Positions 44,099 through 52,706 of a stretch of DNA of 57,800 nt are shown one piece after another. Source of the stretch: Candidatus Krumholzibacteriia bacterium (GTDB lineage Bacteria; Krumholzibacteriota; Krumholzibacteriia; G020349025); contig DASRJW010000078.1 in the NCBI GenBank assembly GCA_035649275.1, forward strand, positions 1-57,800, given 5' to 3'. The first letter of the stretch is position 1, and each line of letters starts with the position of its first letter. The position numbers were made by a program, and so were the translations under genes. The notes under the pieces were generated by a model, which did not search any database, had not been told where the DNA came from, and worked only from the letters and a program-made list of their open reading frames with translations.

Positions 44099-44629
44099 TC
44101 AGACTGCTGAGCGGAGCGCTTGCAGGATGTCTGCCGGAGCGGCGTGATCGCCGGGAAAACGGCTCTGCTGCCGCCAGACCAGCCGGCCGGAGGCGTCGAA
44201 CACCAGGACACCGCCGAGCTGCCAGGGGTCTCCCTGGATTCCGACCTGTCGCGCACCCGTCCGGCGGGCCTTCCGCGCCGAGAGGAAGACACGCGGATCG
44301 AGAACCCTGACCCAGCTTCGACGCAGTCCGGCGGCCCGGTAGGAGCGCCGGCTCGGGTCTGCGTAAAGAGGGAAGGGGACGCGGGCGGCAGCGCCCAGGG
44401 CAGCAGCCTGCGCGGGGGTACCGTTCCCGATGCCGACGAGTGCCGCCCCTGCCGCGCTGATCTCCGGCGCCACGTCGCACAACTGTGCGATCTGCTCGCG
44501 GCAGAAGATTCAGCCGAAGTGACGCACGTAGACCAGCACGGAGGGGCGGTTGCGCAGGACATCGCCCAGGATGACTTCGCATCCGTCCCCGTCGAGGACA
44601 CGGATGCCATCGAAACGGGACAGATTCAC
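44099..44629 (-). CDS. Peroxiredoxin-like selenoprotein with UxxC motif (in-frame UGA)
   Basis: Reading through the TGA at 44512-44510 gives a 176-residue AhpC/TSA-superfamily protein with VLVYVRHFGU40-IFC43-REQIAQL. This matches the RHFGCxFCRE motif of Prx-like (PRXL2-type) proteins, with Sec in the first Cys position. Sequence on both sides of the UGA fits the fold: FDGIRVLDGDGCEVILGDVL before it, GAALVGIGNGTPAQAAALG, PFPLYADPSRRSYRAAGL and LGGVLVFDASGRLVWRQQ after it. The GTG start has GGAGGT four bases upstream. A strong SECIS-like hairpin follows the UGA. It lies 42 bases after hemC, so it is probably in the heme operon. Automatic callers would report only a truncated fragment. Confidence 0.85.
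44475..44490 (-). promoter_or_regulatory. Bacterial SECIS-like hairpin of the peroxiredoxin-like gene
   Basis: On the minus strand TCGCAC and GTGCGA form a perfect 6-bp stem around the four-base loop AGTT. Twenty-five bases separate the UGA from the loop, and G is the second loop base, meeting published bacterial SECIS criteria. Confidence 0.7.
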
Positions 44630-44671
44630 TCGTACCTCCACGATCGTGGGGGACCCGTCGAAGCTGAGTCC

Positions 44672-45634
44672 TCAGGCGTCGCTCTCGCTGGCAGGGGAGC
44701 GCAGCGAGGCCAGGATGTCGGCGGCGCCTTGGGCGAGGAGATCGTCCGCCACCTGTTGCGCCAGGCGCTGGACACTCGCCACCGGCCCAGCGGCCGAGCT
44801 CGAGAGCGCCTTGCTGCCCATGGCATCGAGCAAGCGGGCGCGCAGCGTCAGACGGTCGCCCTCGAGGGTCGCGAGCGCCCCGAGGGGGACGCGGCAACCG
44901 CCGTGCAGAGCGTGCAAGAGCAAGCGCTCCGCCGTCGTCGTCGAACGCGTGGGACCGTGGTCGGCGTGGCTGACGAGCGCCTGCGTCTCCTGATCGGCGG
45001 CGCGCACCTGCACCGCGATGGTGCCCTGAGCGGGGGCGGGCAGCATGATTTCCGGATCGAGGCGCACGCGGCCTTCCGGCCAGAGCCCGAGCCGATCCAA
45101 GCCGGCGCTGGAAACGAGGATGCCGTCCAGCTCGCCTTCCTCCACCTTGGCCAATCGAGTGGTCACGTTGCCGCGCAGCTCGACGACCTCCAGGTCGCGG
45201 CGCAGGCGGAGGAGCTGGGCCTGCCGCCGCAGGCTCGAGGTGCCGATGCGAGCGGCACGCGGCAGCGCCGAGATCGCCGCCCGGCCGTTGCTGTCGTCGA
45301 AGCCCCGCAGCGCTGACGCGATCAGGGCATCCCGCGGGTCGTCCCGAGGCAAGAGCGCCGCCAGCACGAGCTCGGGGGGCGACTCCGTGGGCAGATCCTT
45401 CAGGCTGTGGACGGCCACGTCCACCTTCCCGTCGAGGAGGGCGCGCTCGATCTCGCGGGTGAAGATCCCCACCGCTTGCAGTTCCTGGATCGGTGCGTGC
45501 TGCGCTTCGTCGCCGTGGCTCTTGATGGGGACGATCTCGACCTGCAGATCGCGATGCAGTGAAACCAGCACGTCGCGGGTGCGCTCGGCTTGCCAGAGGG
45601 CGAGACGACTGCCGCGGGTCCCAATGCGGATCAT
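44672..45634 (-). CDS. hemC: Hydroxymethylbilane synthase (porphobilinogen deaminase)
   Basis: HemC polymerises four porphobilinogens. The 320-residue protein starts IRIGTRGSRLALWQAE, with HSLKDLPTESPPELVLAALL (substrate loop), RIGTSSLRRQAQLLRLR, and ALHGGCRVPLGALA carrying the dipyrromethane-cofactor cysteine C247. The ATG overlaps the hemA stop in ATGA. It ends 42 bases before the GTG of the peroxiredoxin-like selenoprotein gene, in the same frame. Function is certain by motif. Confidence 0.97.
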   Translation of the reverse strand: MIRIGTRGSRLALWQAERTRDVLVSLHRDLQVEIVPIKSHGDEAQHAPIQELQAVGIFTREIERALLDGKVDVAVHSLKDLPTESPPELVLAALLPRDDPRDALIASALRGFDDSNGRAAISALPRAARIGTSSLRRQAQLLRLRRDLEVVELRGNVTTRLAKVEEGELDGILVSSAGLDRLGLWPEGRVRLDPEIMLPAPAQGTIAVQVRAADQETQALVSHADHGPTRSTTTAERLLLHALHGGCRVPLGALATLEGDRLTLRARLLDAMGSKALSSSAAGPVASVQRLAQQVADDLLAQGAADILASLRSPASESDA

Positions 45635-46977
45635 TCTTCGCGCTCCGCGCTCGAGTCCGGCACGGCCGACTCCCGGTCTCTTTCCGCCGTACTCGAGTCC
45701 AGGTCGGCCGCGCTCGAGTCCAGCGCGAAGACTTCGCGGATGGTCTGCAGGCGCCGCCGGCTGCTCTCGTCTTGCCCGGTGGTCTCACGCAACAGGTGCA
45801 TCGGCCGGTGTAGGATCTTGTTGAGCAGGCTCTGCGTCACCTGATCGACCACCGTGCGTTGCTCGGGGGTCAGCTTGGCCCGCTCGACTTCCTGCAGACG
45901 CAGAGCTTCCAGGTTTTCCCGCAGCTCGCGGATCACCGGCCCGGCCTGCAAGCCCGCGTACCAGTCGAGGAAACGGTCCACTTCGTGGCGGATGATGCGT
46001 TCCACCCTGGGCACCTCGCGCCGGCGGCGCAGGAGATTCTGCTCGATCATCCCCTGCAGGCTGTCGATGTCGTGCAAGAAGACGTTGTCGATGTCGCCGA
46101 CTGCAGAGTCCACGTCACGGGGGACGCCGATGTCCACCACCAAGAAGGAAGCGTGCTGGCGGCGTTTCTGGGCCCGCCGCACCATGGGTGCATCGATCAG
46201 GACCGCGGGCGCGCTGGTCGCGGTGATGACGATGTCCGCGGTGGCGAGAGCGGCGTCCAGGCGGTCCAGTCCCATGGGTTCGCCGCGCGTTTCGGTGGCC
46301 AGAGTCCGAGCGCGCTCGAGGCCGCGGTTGGCGAGGAGGAGCCGGCCGATGCCGTGCTCCCGCAGGCTCTGTGCCACGAGCGTCCCGGTCTCGCCGGCAC
46401 CGACCACGAGCGCCGTACGCGGCGAGAGATCGGCGAAGACCTTGTGCGACAGGCTCACCGCCGCCACGGCGACGCTCACGGCGCCCTTGGAGATCTCCGT
46501 TTCGGCGCGGGCGCGTTTGCCGCAGCGCACCGCGGCCGCGAGCAGGCGCTCGCCGACGACACCGGCGGCATGGGCGCGCACGCTCGTGTCCGAGGCCTGG
46601 CGCACCTGCTGCAGCACTTGCGGCTCGCCGAGCATGGCGGAGTCGATCCCGGTGGCGACGCCGAACAGCTGCTCCACGGCGCGGCGGCCTTCGAGCCTAT
46701 AGAAGAAGGCTTCGTCTCGCTCCGGGTCGACGGGTTTGTAGCGCGACAAAAGCCGCCAGGCGTCCTGCGTCGAGTTGCCGTTGAGATTGACGATGTAGAT
46801 CTCGGTGCGGTTGCAGGTCGAGATGAGGAAGACGTCGCTGCCATGCAGCGTGTCGCGGGCTTCCTTGAGGAAGAGGTCGGCCTCGTCGGGAAGGAAGGCG
46901 ATCTTCTCGCGGAACTCCAACGGCGCTTGCCGGTGGTTCGTCCCGATCATCAGCAAGCCCTTGGGCTCCGCGAGCAT
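45631..46977 (-). CDS. hemA: Glutamyl-tRNA reductase
   Basis: HemA reduces Glu-tRNA(Glu) to glutamate-1-semialdehyde, the first step of C5 heme synthesis. Key segments are GTNHRQAPLEFREK, the nucleophile region LISTCNRTEIY (C55), the NADPH-binding VVGAGETGTLVAQSL and LLLANRGLERA, and the dimerisation helix LNKILHRPMHLL. The ATG six bases inside the longer GTG-initiated frame is better spaced from GAGG. The last about 30 residues are a Ser/Asp-rich tail with three LDSS/PDSS repeats encoded by tandem CTCGAGTCC units; this extension is not typical. It overlaps hemC in ATGA. Confidence 0.95.
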   Translation of the reverse strand: MLAEPKGLLMIGTNHRQAPLEFREKIAFLPDEADLFLKEARDTLHGSDVFLISTCNRTEIYIVNLNGNSTQDAWRLLSRYKPVDPERDEAFFYRLEGRRAVEQLFGVATGIDSAMLGEPQVLQQVRQASDTSVRAHAAGVVGERLLAAAVRCGKRARAETEISKGAVSVAVAAVSLSHKVFADLSPRTALVVGAGETGTLVAQSLREHGIGRLLLANRGLERARTLATETRGEPMGLDRLDAALATADIVITATSAPAVLIDAPMVRRAQKRRQHASFLVVDIGVPRDVDSAVGDIDNVFLHDIDSLQGMIEQNLLRRRREVPRVERIIRHEVDRFLDWYAGLQAGPVIRELRENLEALRLQEVERAKLTPEQRTVVDQVTQSLLNKILHRPMHLLRETTGQDESSRRRLQTIREVFALDSSAADLDSSTAERDRESAVPDSSAEREE

Positions 46978-46984
46978 GTTCACC

Positions 46985-47812
46985 TCAGAGCGTGAAGTCG
47001 TGGAACGACGGGAACAGGTGATTCACGGCCAGGAGGGAGAAGACTACGAGCATGAAGCCGGCGATGGTGAAATAGACGATCCTCGTGCCGTACCAGCCGC
47101 CGGCGATGCGGGTGTACATACAGGCGGCGTAGACGGTCCAGGTGAGCAGGCTGAGCCACACCTTGGGGTCCTGCCAGAAGCGCGGGTACACCTCCAACGA
47201 CATCAGCGAGCCGGCGCAGATGGCGAGCGTCAGGCAGCCGAGACCGAACATGGCGGCGCGCCAGTTCATGCCGGCCAGGATGTCGAGCGACGGCAGGCGG
47301 TCGTAGATGATGCCGAAGCGATGCCGGCGCAGCTCGTGATGGAGCATGAGATAGAGCAAACCGTAGATCGCCGAGACGGCGAAGCCGGAGTAACCCAGAA
47401 GAGCAGCGGCGATGTGCAGGCCGAAGAGCGGACTCTGCAGGATGCGCTCCTTGACCACGACGTTCGGATCGATGAAAGCGGAAGCCAGCGTCTGGCAGAG
47501 GAACACCAGGGGGACGAAGAGGATTCCGGTGTAGGGCGTGCCCGAGCGCTTCTCCTGCACGAAGTAGACGATCGCCAGAGCGAGCGCCAGCGCCGTCAGC
47601 GACTCGAAACTGGTGGCGATGGGGACGCGCCGCAACGTCAGGGTGAGCAGGCCGATGAAGCCCGCGTGCATGAGGATGGTCCCGAGTAGGGCCCGCGGCG
47701 CCAGGCGGCGCGCCACCGGGTCGTCGCGGAAGAAGAGGAGCGCATACGCCACTCCCAGGAGCCCGTAGGCGATGGGCAGCAGGGTGGCGAGGAGCCGGAT
47801 CGCGAGGTGCAT
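46985..47812 (-). CDS. CcsA/HemX-like cytochrome c assembly membrane protein
   Basis: A 275-residue polytopic protein with about eight spans (LLATLLPIAYGLLGVAYALL, LTALALALAIVYFVQEK, LHIAAALLGYSGFAVSAIYG, LSLLTWTVYAACMYTRI, IVYFTIAGFMLVVFSLLAV). Conserved features of the CcsA/HemX family are GLHIAAALLGYSGF, DILAGMNWRAAMFGLG and RIAGGWYGTR near the C-terminus. The gene lies just before hemA, the hemX-hemA-hemC order known from Bacillus and related operons. It may regulate HemA or take part in heme export for cytochrome c maturation. Confidence 0.88.
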   Translation of the reverse strand: MHLAIRLLATLLPIAYGLLGVAYALLFFRDDPVARRLAPRALLGTILMHAGFIGLLTLTLRRVPIATSFESLTALALALAIVYFVQEKRSGTPYTGILFVPLVFLCQTLASAFIDPNVVVKERILQSPLFGLHIAAALLGYSGFAVSAIYGLLYLMLHHELRRHRFGIIYDRLPSLDILAGMNWRAAMFGLGCLTLAICAGSLMSLEVYPRFWQDPKVWLSLLTWTVYAACMYTRIAGGWYGTRIVYFTIAGFMLVVFSLLAVNHLFPSFHDFTL

Positions 47813-47957
47813 GGGACCCGCCCGAGAGAAAGCTCAATCCATTCTGGAATCTATGGTTGCCGCTTCGAAAGCGTCAAGGCCCGGTCCAGACCGGTCGCAG
47901 CGCCGCCGGCGCCGTCGTCCGGCGAGCGGCAAGGGGTGATTCTTCCCGCAAGTCGCT

Positions 47958-49079
47958 TCAGCGCGCCACCAGCAGACCGCGGTAGGCAGCCAGCGTTCCC
48001 TGCACCATGTGCTGGTAACCGTACTGTTCCGAGCGGGCGCGCGCCGCGGCGACGCAGCGCGAGCGCAACGTCGGGTTGCGCAACAGGCGCAGGATGGCAG
48101 CGGCGAGCTGCGACGGCTCTCTGGGTGGCACGAGAAGACCGGTCTCGCCGTCTTGGACCAGGTCCGGGACGCCGCCGGCCCGGGTGGCGACGACGGGCAC
48201 GCCGAGGACCTGCGCGTCCATGATGGAGGTACAGAGCCCCTCCAGGGTCGACGACAAAACGAAGCAATCGAAGAGAGAGAGGATCTGCAAGGCATCGTCG
48301 CGGAAACCCGTCAACGTGACCTGTGCCGAAAGGCCGAGCTCGCGCACCAGCGCTTCGAGTCGCGGGCGTTCGGAACCTTCGCCGACGAGGAGGAACCGCG
48401 CTTCAGGCAAGTCATCGGCCACGAGGCGCGCCGCCCGGACGAAATCCACCTGCGCTTTGTGCGGTGCGAGCGCCGCCACATTGCCAATGACCGCGGCGCC
48501 ACTCCCGAGGCCGAGTTCCCGGCGGAGTCTCGTCGTCTCGCCGAGCTGCCGGTGACGGGCGAGATCGATGCCGCTCGGGACCATGGCGATGCGCTCGGGT
48601 GCCACCCCGCACTGGACGAGGACATCGCGCACGCCGGTCGAGATCGCCAGATAGAGGTCGGCCCCGTAGCGGTACTTGAGCGCGCTCGGGCCGCGTCGGG
48701 CGAAGGGGAAATCGACGCGCCGGCTCACCACCAGGAAGGGCGGGCGGCGGCGCTGCAACCGGGAAAAGGCGAGGGCGAGGAAGGCGACGCCGTGGGCGTG
48801 CGAGGCGTGACAGTGCACGAGAGCGAAACGGCCGCGCCGGAAATAGTCCCGCAAGCGCCGGGCAGCGACGAGGTCCATACCGCCGCGGATGGGCAAAGGC
48901 AAGCAGGGGACGCCGATCTCGGCGGCGCGGCGGGTGATGGCGGCGTCGGGCGGCGCGGCGAGCTCGACCTCTGCCTCGCCTGCCTCGCGCAGTCCACGCA
49001 TGAGAAGGAGGAGCTGATTCTCGCCGCCGCGCCAGGTCGTTTCCGAGTCGACCATGAGCACGCGGAAGCCTGCCGACAT
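47958..49079 (-). CDS. GT4 family glycosyltransferase
   Basis: A 373-residue GT-B glycosyltransferase. It opens RVLMVDSETTWRGGENQLL, has VHCHASHAHGVAFLALAFSR, then the GT4 donor-site segments VIGNVAALAPHKAQVDFVRA and FLLVGEGSERPRLEALVREL, and the catalytic EGLCTSIMDAQVLGVPVVAT with TRAGGVPDLVQDGETGLLVP. A retaining transferase for lipopolysaccharide or exopolysaccharide synthesis is likely. The ATG with GAGGA upstream is preferred over the upstream GTG. The M6-like protease gene ends 43 bases before it on the same strand. Confidence 0.93.
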   Translation of the reverse strand: MSAGFRVLMVDSETTWRGGENQLLLLMRGLREAGEAEVELAAPPDAAITRRAAEIGVPCLPLPIRGGMDLVAARRLRDYFRRGRFALVHCHASHAHGVAFLALAFSRLQRRRPPFLVVSRRVDFPFARRGPSALKYRYGADLYLAISTGVRDVLVQCGVAPERIAMVPSGIDLARHRQLGETTRLRRELGLGSGAAVIGNVAALAPHKAQVDFVRAARLVADDLPEARFLLVGEGSERPRLEALVRELGLSAQVTLTGFRDDALQILSLFDCFVLSSTLEGLCTSIMDAQVLGVPVVATRAGGVPDLVQDGETGLLVPPREPSQLAAAILRLLRNPTLRSRCVAAARARSEQYGYQHMVQGTLAAYRGLLVAR

Positions 49080-49122
49080 GGTTCCTCGGCTCATGCGCAC
49101 CGTGTTCGAGACGCCAGGAGCC

Positions 49123-51498
49123 TCACTTCGCCACCAGAACCTTCTTCGTTACGATCCTGCTTCCCACGGTCAGTTTGGCGAAGTAGATACCGGCTGCCAG
49201 CTCGCCACCACCCTGGCCCTGAAGATCCCATGGATACGCATACACCCCGGTTTCGAACCTGCCCTGCGCGAGAATCCGGACTCGGCGCCCTGCGACATCG
49301 TAGATTATCAGCGAGACCTGTGCCGGCCGGTCGACGCCGAATTCGAGACTGCACGAGGAGTGAACCGGGTTCGTGGGGCGAAGGAAGACTTCGACCGGCG
49401 CCGACGTGATCATCGTCGGGGCCGTACTCCCACCGTCGTTGGGGTCGTTTTCGGGGCAGTGACGGCACGACGAGATGGTGAAGTGACGACAATCCGAGAC
49501 CGTCTCACCGGTGGCCTTCTTGCTCTTCAGCCGGTATTTGAACACGCCCCTTTGACAGACACCTTGCCACACGAGTCGGTGGTTCGTCCCGCCAGAGCCG
49601 CCGGACTTCGTGCTGGAGGGCGTTCCGGCGCATGGTGCCGAGTGCGTGGGGAAGAACACGTCGAGCTTGTCGGAGCCGCGGTCGGTCGGCACGCTCGTCT
49701 GCCAGGAGACGTCGAGCTTCACCAAGTGATTGCCGTTGCGGCAGAACTTTGACACGCTGGGCAGCACGCTCGATTCCAAAATGTCCCAAACGGCGAAGGT
49801 CGTATCGGAAACGTCGCTCGCGACCGCCAGCGAATCATGACTGGTTACACGAAACCTCATCCGGTCACTGGTTCCCCCCAGGCCACCGAAGTCGTGCGAG
49901 CCGGTGTTGGGCAGGGCGGAATGCACGAGCGGATAGCTCAGGCCGCCATCGAAGGAGAGCGCGACGTCGACGGAGGTGATCTTCGCCACATCGCGACGGA
50001 GCCAGGTGACGATGACGTTCTGACCGCTCGCGATGAACTCTCCCCCATTCGGAGTGACGACGTACTGCTTCGGACTGAGGTAGATATCAGCCAACATGTC
50101 GGTTGAGAACGGATCCCTCCTGATGTTCTCGATGGCTACACTGGTCCGTACGGACTGGGCTGAGGTGTAGAGATCCTCGGAGTAGAGGTTGGTGTTCGGG
50201 TTGGTCCCGGGGCCGAAGTCCACGTGCATGGGGAGCCCTGGAGGCGGCGAGTCGGTGAAGAAGTCGCCGGCGAATCCCTCGTAGCACCAATCCGATTCCA
50301 AAGTGTCCCTTCCGGCCACGCCGAGACCAGGACGTTTTCCCCAGGCACTCTCCAGATCCCAAGCCCGATCGGGGAGGACATGCCAGACCAAGAGCCCGGT
50401 GCCGAGGAGTTTGGCGTCGTAGATCGAGCTCGCCGCGCCCTGGTAGTTGGCGACGATGAAGTACTGGTCCAGATGCTGCGGTGAGTTCGCCGGCACGATC
50501 TTGAAGATCGTCCCCTGCGGTCCGCGAATCTCCGGGATCCGGAGGCCTCGCGTGTCGCTGGTGATCTCTCGTACGGGAACCCAAGCGAACCCCGCCTGGA
50601 CGGGCTCCGGTTGCATCAACCAGACCGGGTGGAAAGGTACCAAGCCTTCGTTCGGCCGTGAATCGGCCGGCTGCAACGCCTTCAGCAAATCGTATCGACC
50701 CATGTTCACATACTCTGTGACGGGAGGTAGGTGGCACTGACCAGGTGGCGTCCCGGGGCCTTCCACAGGCAGCGGCCAGCCGGTGTAAGGTGAGTGACTG
50801 TTTGCGAAGAGAATGTGCCCGTATTCGTGCGCAGCCCCTTGAGCGACACGATCATTCGTTGGGCTCGTCATCGAATCGAACGTGAACAAGCGCTGCGTTT
50901 CTCCCCGCTTCACGCATCCAATCCCCCCGCACTCGAGGAAGCCCGGCACGTCGACCCAACCCAGACGGTCGAATCCACCCCCTCTGCCTCCGAAGAACGG
51001 GCTCTCGTAAGTGATCACGAAGACCATGTTCACCGGATCCCAGTAGTTCACACCGGCAACAGGCGGATAGGTGTCGTGGACTATTTGCATGATCTGGTTG
51101 TTGAGAAGACCGTAATCGTCGTTTGCCTGATACGTCACCGCCGGATTCGGCGCCCGCCATGCTTTGGTCGAATCAGCGCCAGGCCGCTTCGTGATCTCGA
51201 GACTGAGGACTTGCTGACCGCGAGACATGACCCGAACGAAAGCCGTCAGCTCCTCGACGAGCCAGGTGCTCCATGCCGGCAGGAGGCTGTCTCGACCCGC
51301 GGGGGCTTGCGGGAAATAGACGAAAAGGAGCCTGGCCTCGACATGCGGGAGCGGCGCGAAACCACGGTGCGGGGGAATGGGCTTTGGATCCTGGCCGGTT
51401 GCGAAACCTGTGGCCGGGCCAGGAGCGGGAGAGCCAAGGGTCAGGGCAACGAAGGGTAGGAACCCCCGGAGCGCCCGGACGCGGTGGCCGGCTTGCAT
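49123..51498 (-). CDS. Secreted M6-like metalloprotease with FlgD-like C-terminal module
   Basis: A 791-residue exported protein (signal LRGFLPFVALTLGSPAPG). The peptidase domain carries the zinc motif AAHEYGHILFANS (H224, E225, H228), with aromatic and glycine residues typical of the M6/immune-inhibitor-A-like gluzincins. The longer domain order is N-terminal peptidase, then YVVTPNGGEFIASGQNVIVT (Ig-like), then a cysteine-rich segment (DCRHFTISSCRHCPEND) with several paired cysteines, then the FlgD/T9SS-like module (YDVAGRRVRILAQG, AAGIYFAKLTV, ending KKVLVAK). It is the fourth such sorting tail in the window. Substrate unknown. Confidence 0.8.
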   Translation of the reverse strand: MQAGHRVRALRGFLPFVALTLGSPAPGPATGFATGQDPKPIPPHRGFAPLPHVEARLLFVYFPQAPAGRDSLLPAWSTWLVEELTAFVRVMSRGQQVLSLEITKRPGADSTKAWRAPNPAVTYQANDDYGLLNNQIMQIVHDTYPPVAGVNYWDPVNMVFVITYESPFFGGRGGGFDRLGWVDVPGFLECGGIGCVKRGETQRLFTFDSMTSPTNDRVAQGAAHEYGHILFANSHSPYTGWPLPVEGPGTPPGQCHLPPVTEYVNMGRYDLLKALQPADSRPNEGLVPFHPVWLMQPEPVQAGFAWVPVREITSDTRGLRIPEIRGPQGTIFKIVPANSPQHLDQYFIVANYQGAASSIYDAKLLGTGLLVWHVLPDRAWDLESAWGKRPGLGVAGRDTLESDWCYEGFAGDFFTDSPPPGLPMHVDFGPGTNPNTNLYSEDLYTSAQSVRTSVAIENIRRDPFSTDMLADIYLSPKQYVVTPNGGEFIASGQNVIVTWLRRDVAKITSVDVALSFDGGLSYPLVHSALPNTGSHDFGGLGGTSDRMRFRVTSHDSLAVASDVSDTTFAVWDILESSVLPSVSKFCRNGNHLVKLDVSWQTSVPTDRGSDKLDVFFPTHSAPCAGTPSSTKSGGSGGTNHRLVWQGVCQRGVFKYRLKSKKATGETVSDCRHFTISSCRHCPENDPNDGGSTAPTMITSAPVEVFLRPTNPVHSSCSLEFGVDRPAQVSLIIYDVAGRRVRILAQGRFETGVYAYPWDLQGQGGGELAAGIYFAKLTVGSRIVTKKVLVAK

Positions 51499-51737
51499 CG
51501 CCGATCCAGTCGATGAGTGGCAGCACGAGCGTCTCGCGTCGAGAACGGCGAAAGCCAGCTCGTGAGTGCGGCTCAGAGAGAATCAACCGGTTCAGCAGTC
51601 GAAGTCAAGACGACCGAGCTCAACGGGGCAGTCGATGCTTGGCCACCATTCACAGGACCTGCTGAGTACGATTGCTCCTGTCGTCGACGGAGGCAGTCCG
51701 AGGGAACCTATCCGGGTTGACGAGGTGACGCCTCGGC

Positions 51738-52493
51738 TCAGGGTCCCGCCAGCTGCGCCAGCTCGGCCACGGGATCCGCGGCGCGTAGCAAGGCCGTTCC
51801 CAGGCACACCGCGTCCACGTGGCCGCGCACCGCGCGCACATCCGCGGCGCTCCGGATGCCGAAGCAAGAGAGCACGGAGCGGGACGCCGGGATGCGGGGG
51901 GCGAGCTGCAGCGTCGTCTCCAGATCCAGCCGACCGCTGTCGAAATCACGGTTGGAGATGCCGATGATCGGCGCATCGGTGGCGAGGGCGGCGTCGAGCT
52001 CCAGGGCATTGGCGACCAGGACGACCGCCACCATGTGGGTGGAGCGGGCGACGCGAAGGGCGGTCTGCAAGCGCTCTCCCGGCAGGAGAGCCGGGCGGAG
52101 GAAGAGCGAATCGGCCCCGAGCCGGCGGGAGTCGTAGATTTGCAGCTCCTCCACGATGAAATCGTGACGCAGGAGCGGAACCTGCACGCCCAGTCTTTCC
52201 AAGCCGGCGAGGTCCTCGCGGCTGCCGCCCCAGTAGCGCGACTCGGTGGCGACGACGAAGGCGCCGATTCCGACTTCCTCGAGGCGCGCGGCGAGAGTCG
52301 GTAGGTCGAGGTCGGGGCGGATCTCTCCCTCCCAGGGATCGCGGCGCTTGAGCTCGACGAAAAGCGACAGCGACTCCCTTCCGGTGCCGATGGAGTAGCG
52401 CAGGTCGCGCGTGCTGGGCCGGACGTTGCGAAGCAGACGTTCATCCAGCTGGGCCAGTTCGGCGCGCTTGTCCTGCAGGATCTGCTCGAGCAT
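51738..52493 (-). CDS. Indole-3-glycerol-phosphate synthase-like protein with altered active site
   Basis: A 251-residue TIM-barrel protein aligning end to end with TrpC: MLEQILQDKRAEL, VELKRRDPWEGEI, DFIVEELQIYDSRRLGADSL, IGISNRDF and GIRSAADVRAV. Its numbering matches the S. solfataricus enzyme almost exactly. The catalytic glutamate-lysine pair of the EIK motif is kept (E47, K49), but SPS is replaced by DPW, the general-acid lysine K110 is histidine, E159 is leucine, N180 is serine and E210 is cysteine. IGPS activity is therefore doubtful. No trp genes are adjacent, so it may be a paralogue with another substrate. Confidence 0.85.
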   Translation of the reverse strand: MLEQILQDKRAELAQLDERLLRNVRPSTRDLRYSIGTGRESLSLFVELKRRDPWEGEIRPDLDLPTLAARLEEVGIGAFVVATESRYWGGSREDLAGLERLGVQVPLLRHDFIVEELQIYDSRRLGADSLFLRPALLPGERLQTALRVARSTHMVAVVLVANALELDAALATDAPIIGISNRDFDSGRLDLETTLQLAPRIPASRSVLSCFGIRSAADVRAVRGHVDAVCLGTALLRAADPVAELAQLAGP

Positions 52494-52532
52494 GCACGGC
52501 CTCCAGACACCGGACTCCCACCGCACGGAGGA

Positions 52533-52538
52533 ATCATA
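52533..52538 (-). promoter_or_regulatory. Possible -10 box of the TrpC-like gene
   Basis: TATGAT on the minus strand lies 40 bases before the TrpC-like start, in the divergent gap with the histidine kinase operon. No convincing -35 is visible. Confidence 0.35.
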
Positions 52539-52706
52539 AAGGACGCCGGGGCATGGTGCTGCCGGCCTCGTGGAACGCGGGTTGCAAGCGGGGGAAAGTC
52601 CGAGAGAAACCGCGCCGGCTAGGCGGAGAGCGCGAAGCGCCGGAGCCGGCGCCGACGATGCCATCGCGCTCCAGGCGAATCGCGTGTCGTCGAATTCGAG
52701 CCACCG

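Noticed and set aside
44099-44482. 127-codon ORF starting at TTG as the complete gene
   Set aside because: It cuts the peroxiredoxin fold after the redox helix; the GTG at 44629 with read-through of the UGA restores the full domain.
51499-51737. Small RNA or tRNA in the gap between the M6-like protease and the TrpC-like gene
   Set aside because: No cloverleaf or consistent stem set could be drawn by eye; nothing beyond ordinary spacer is visible.
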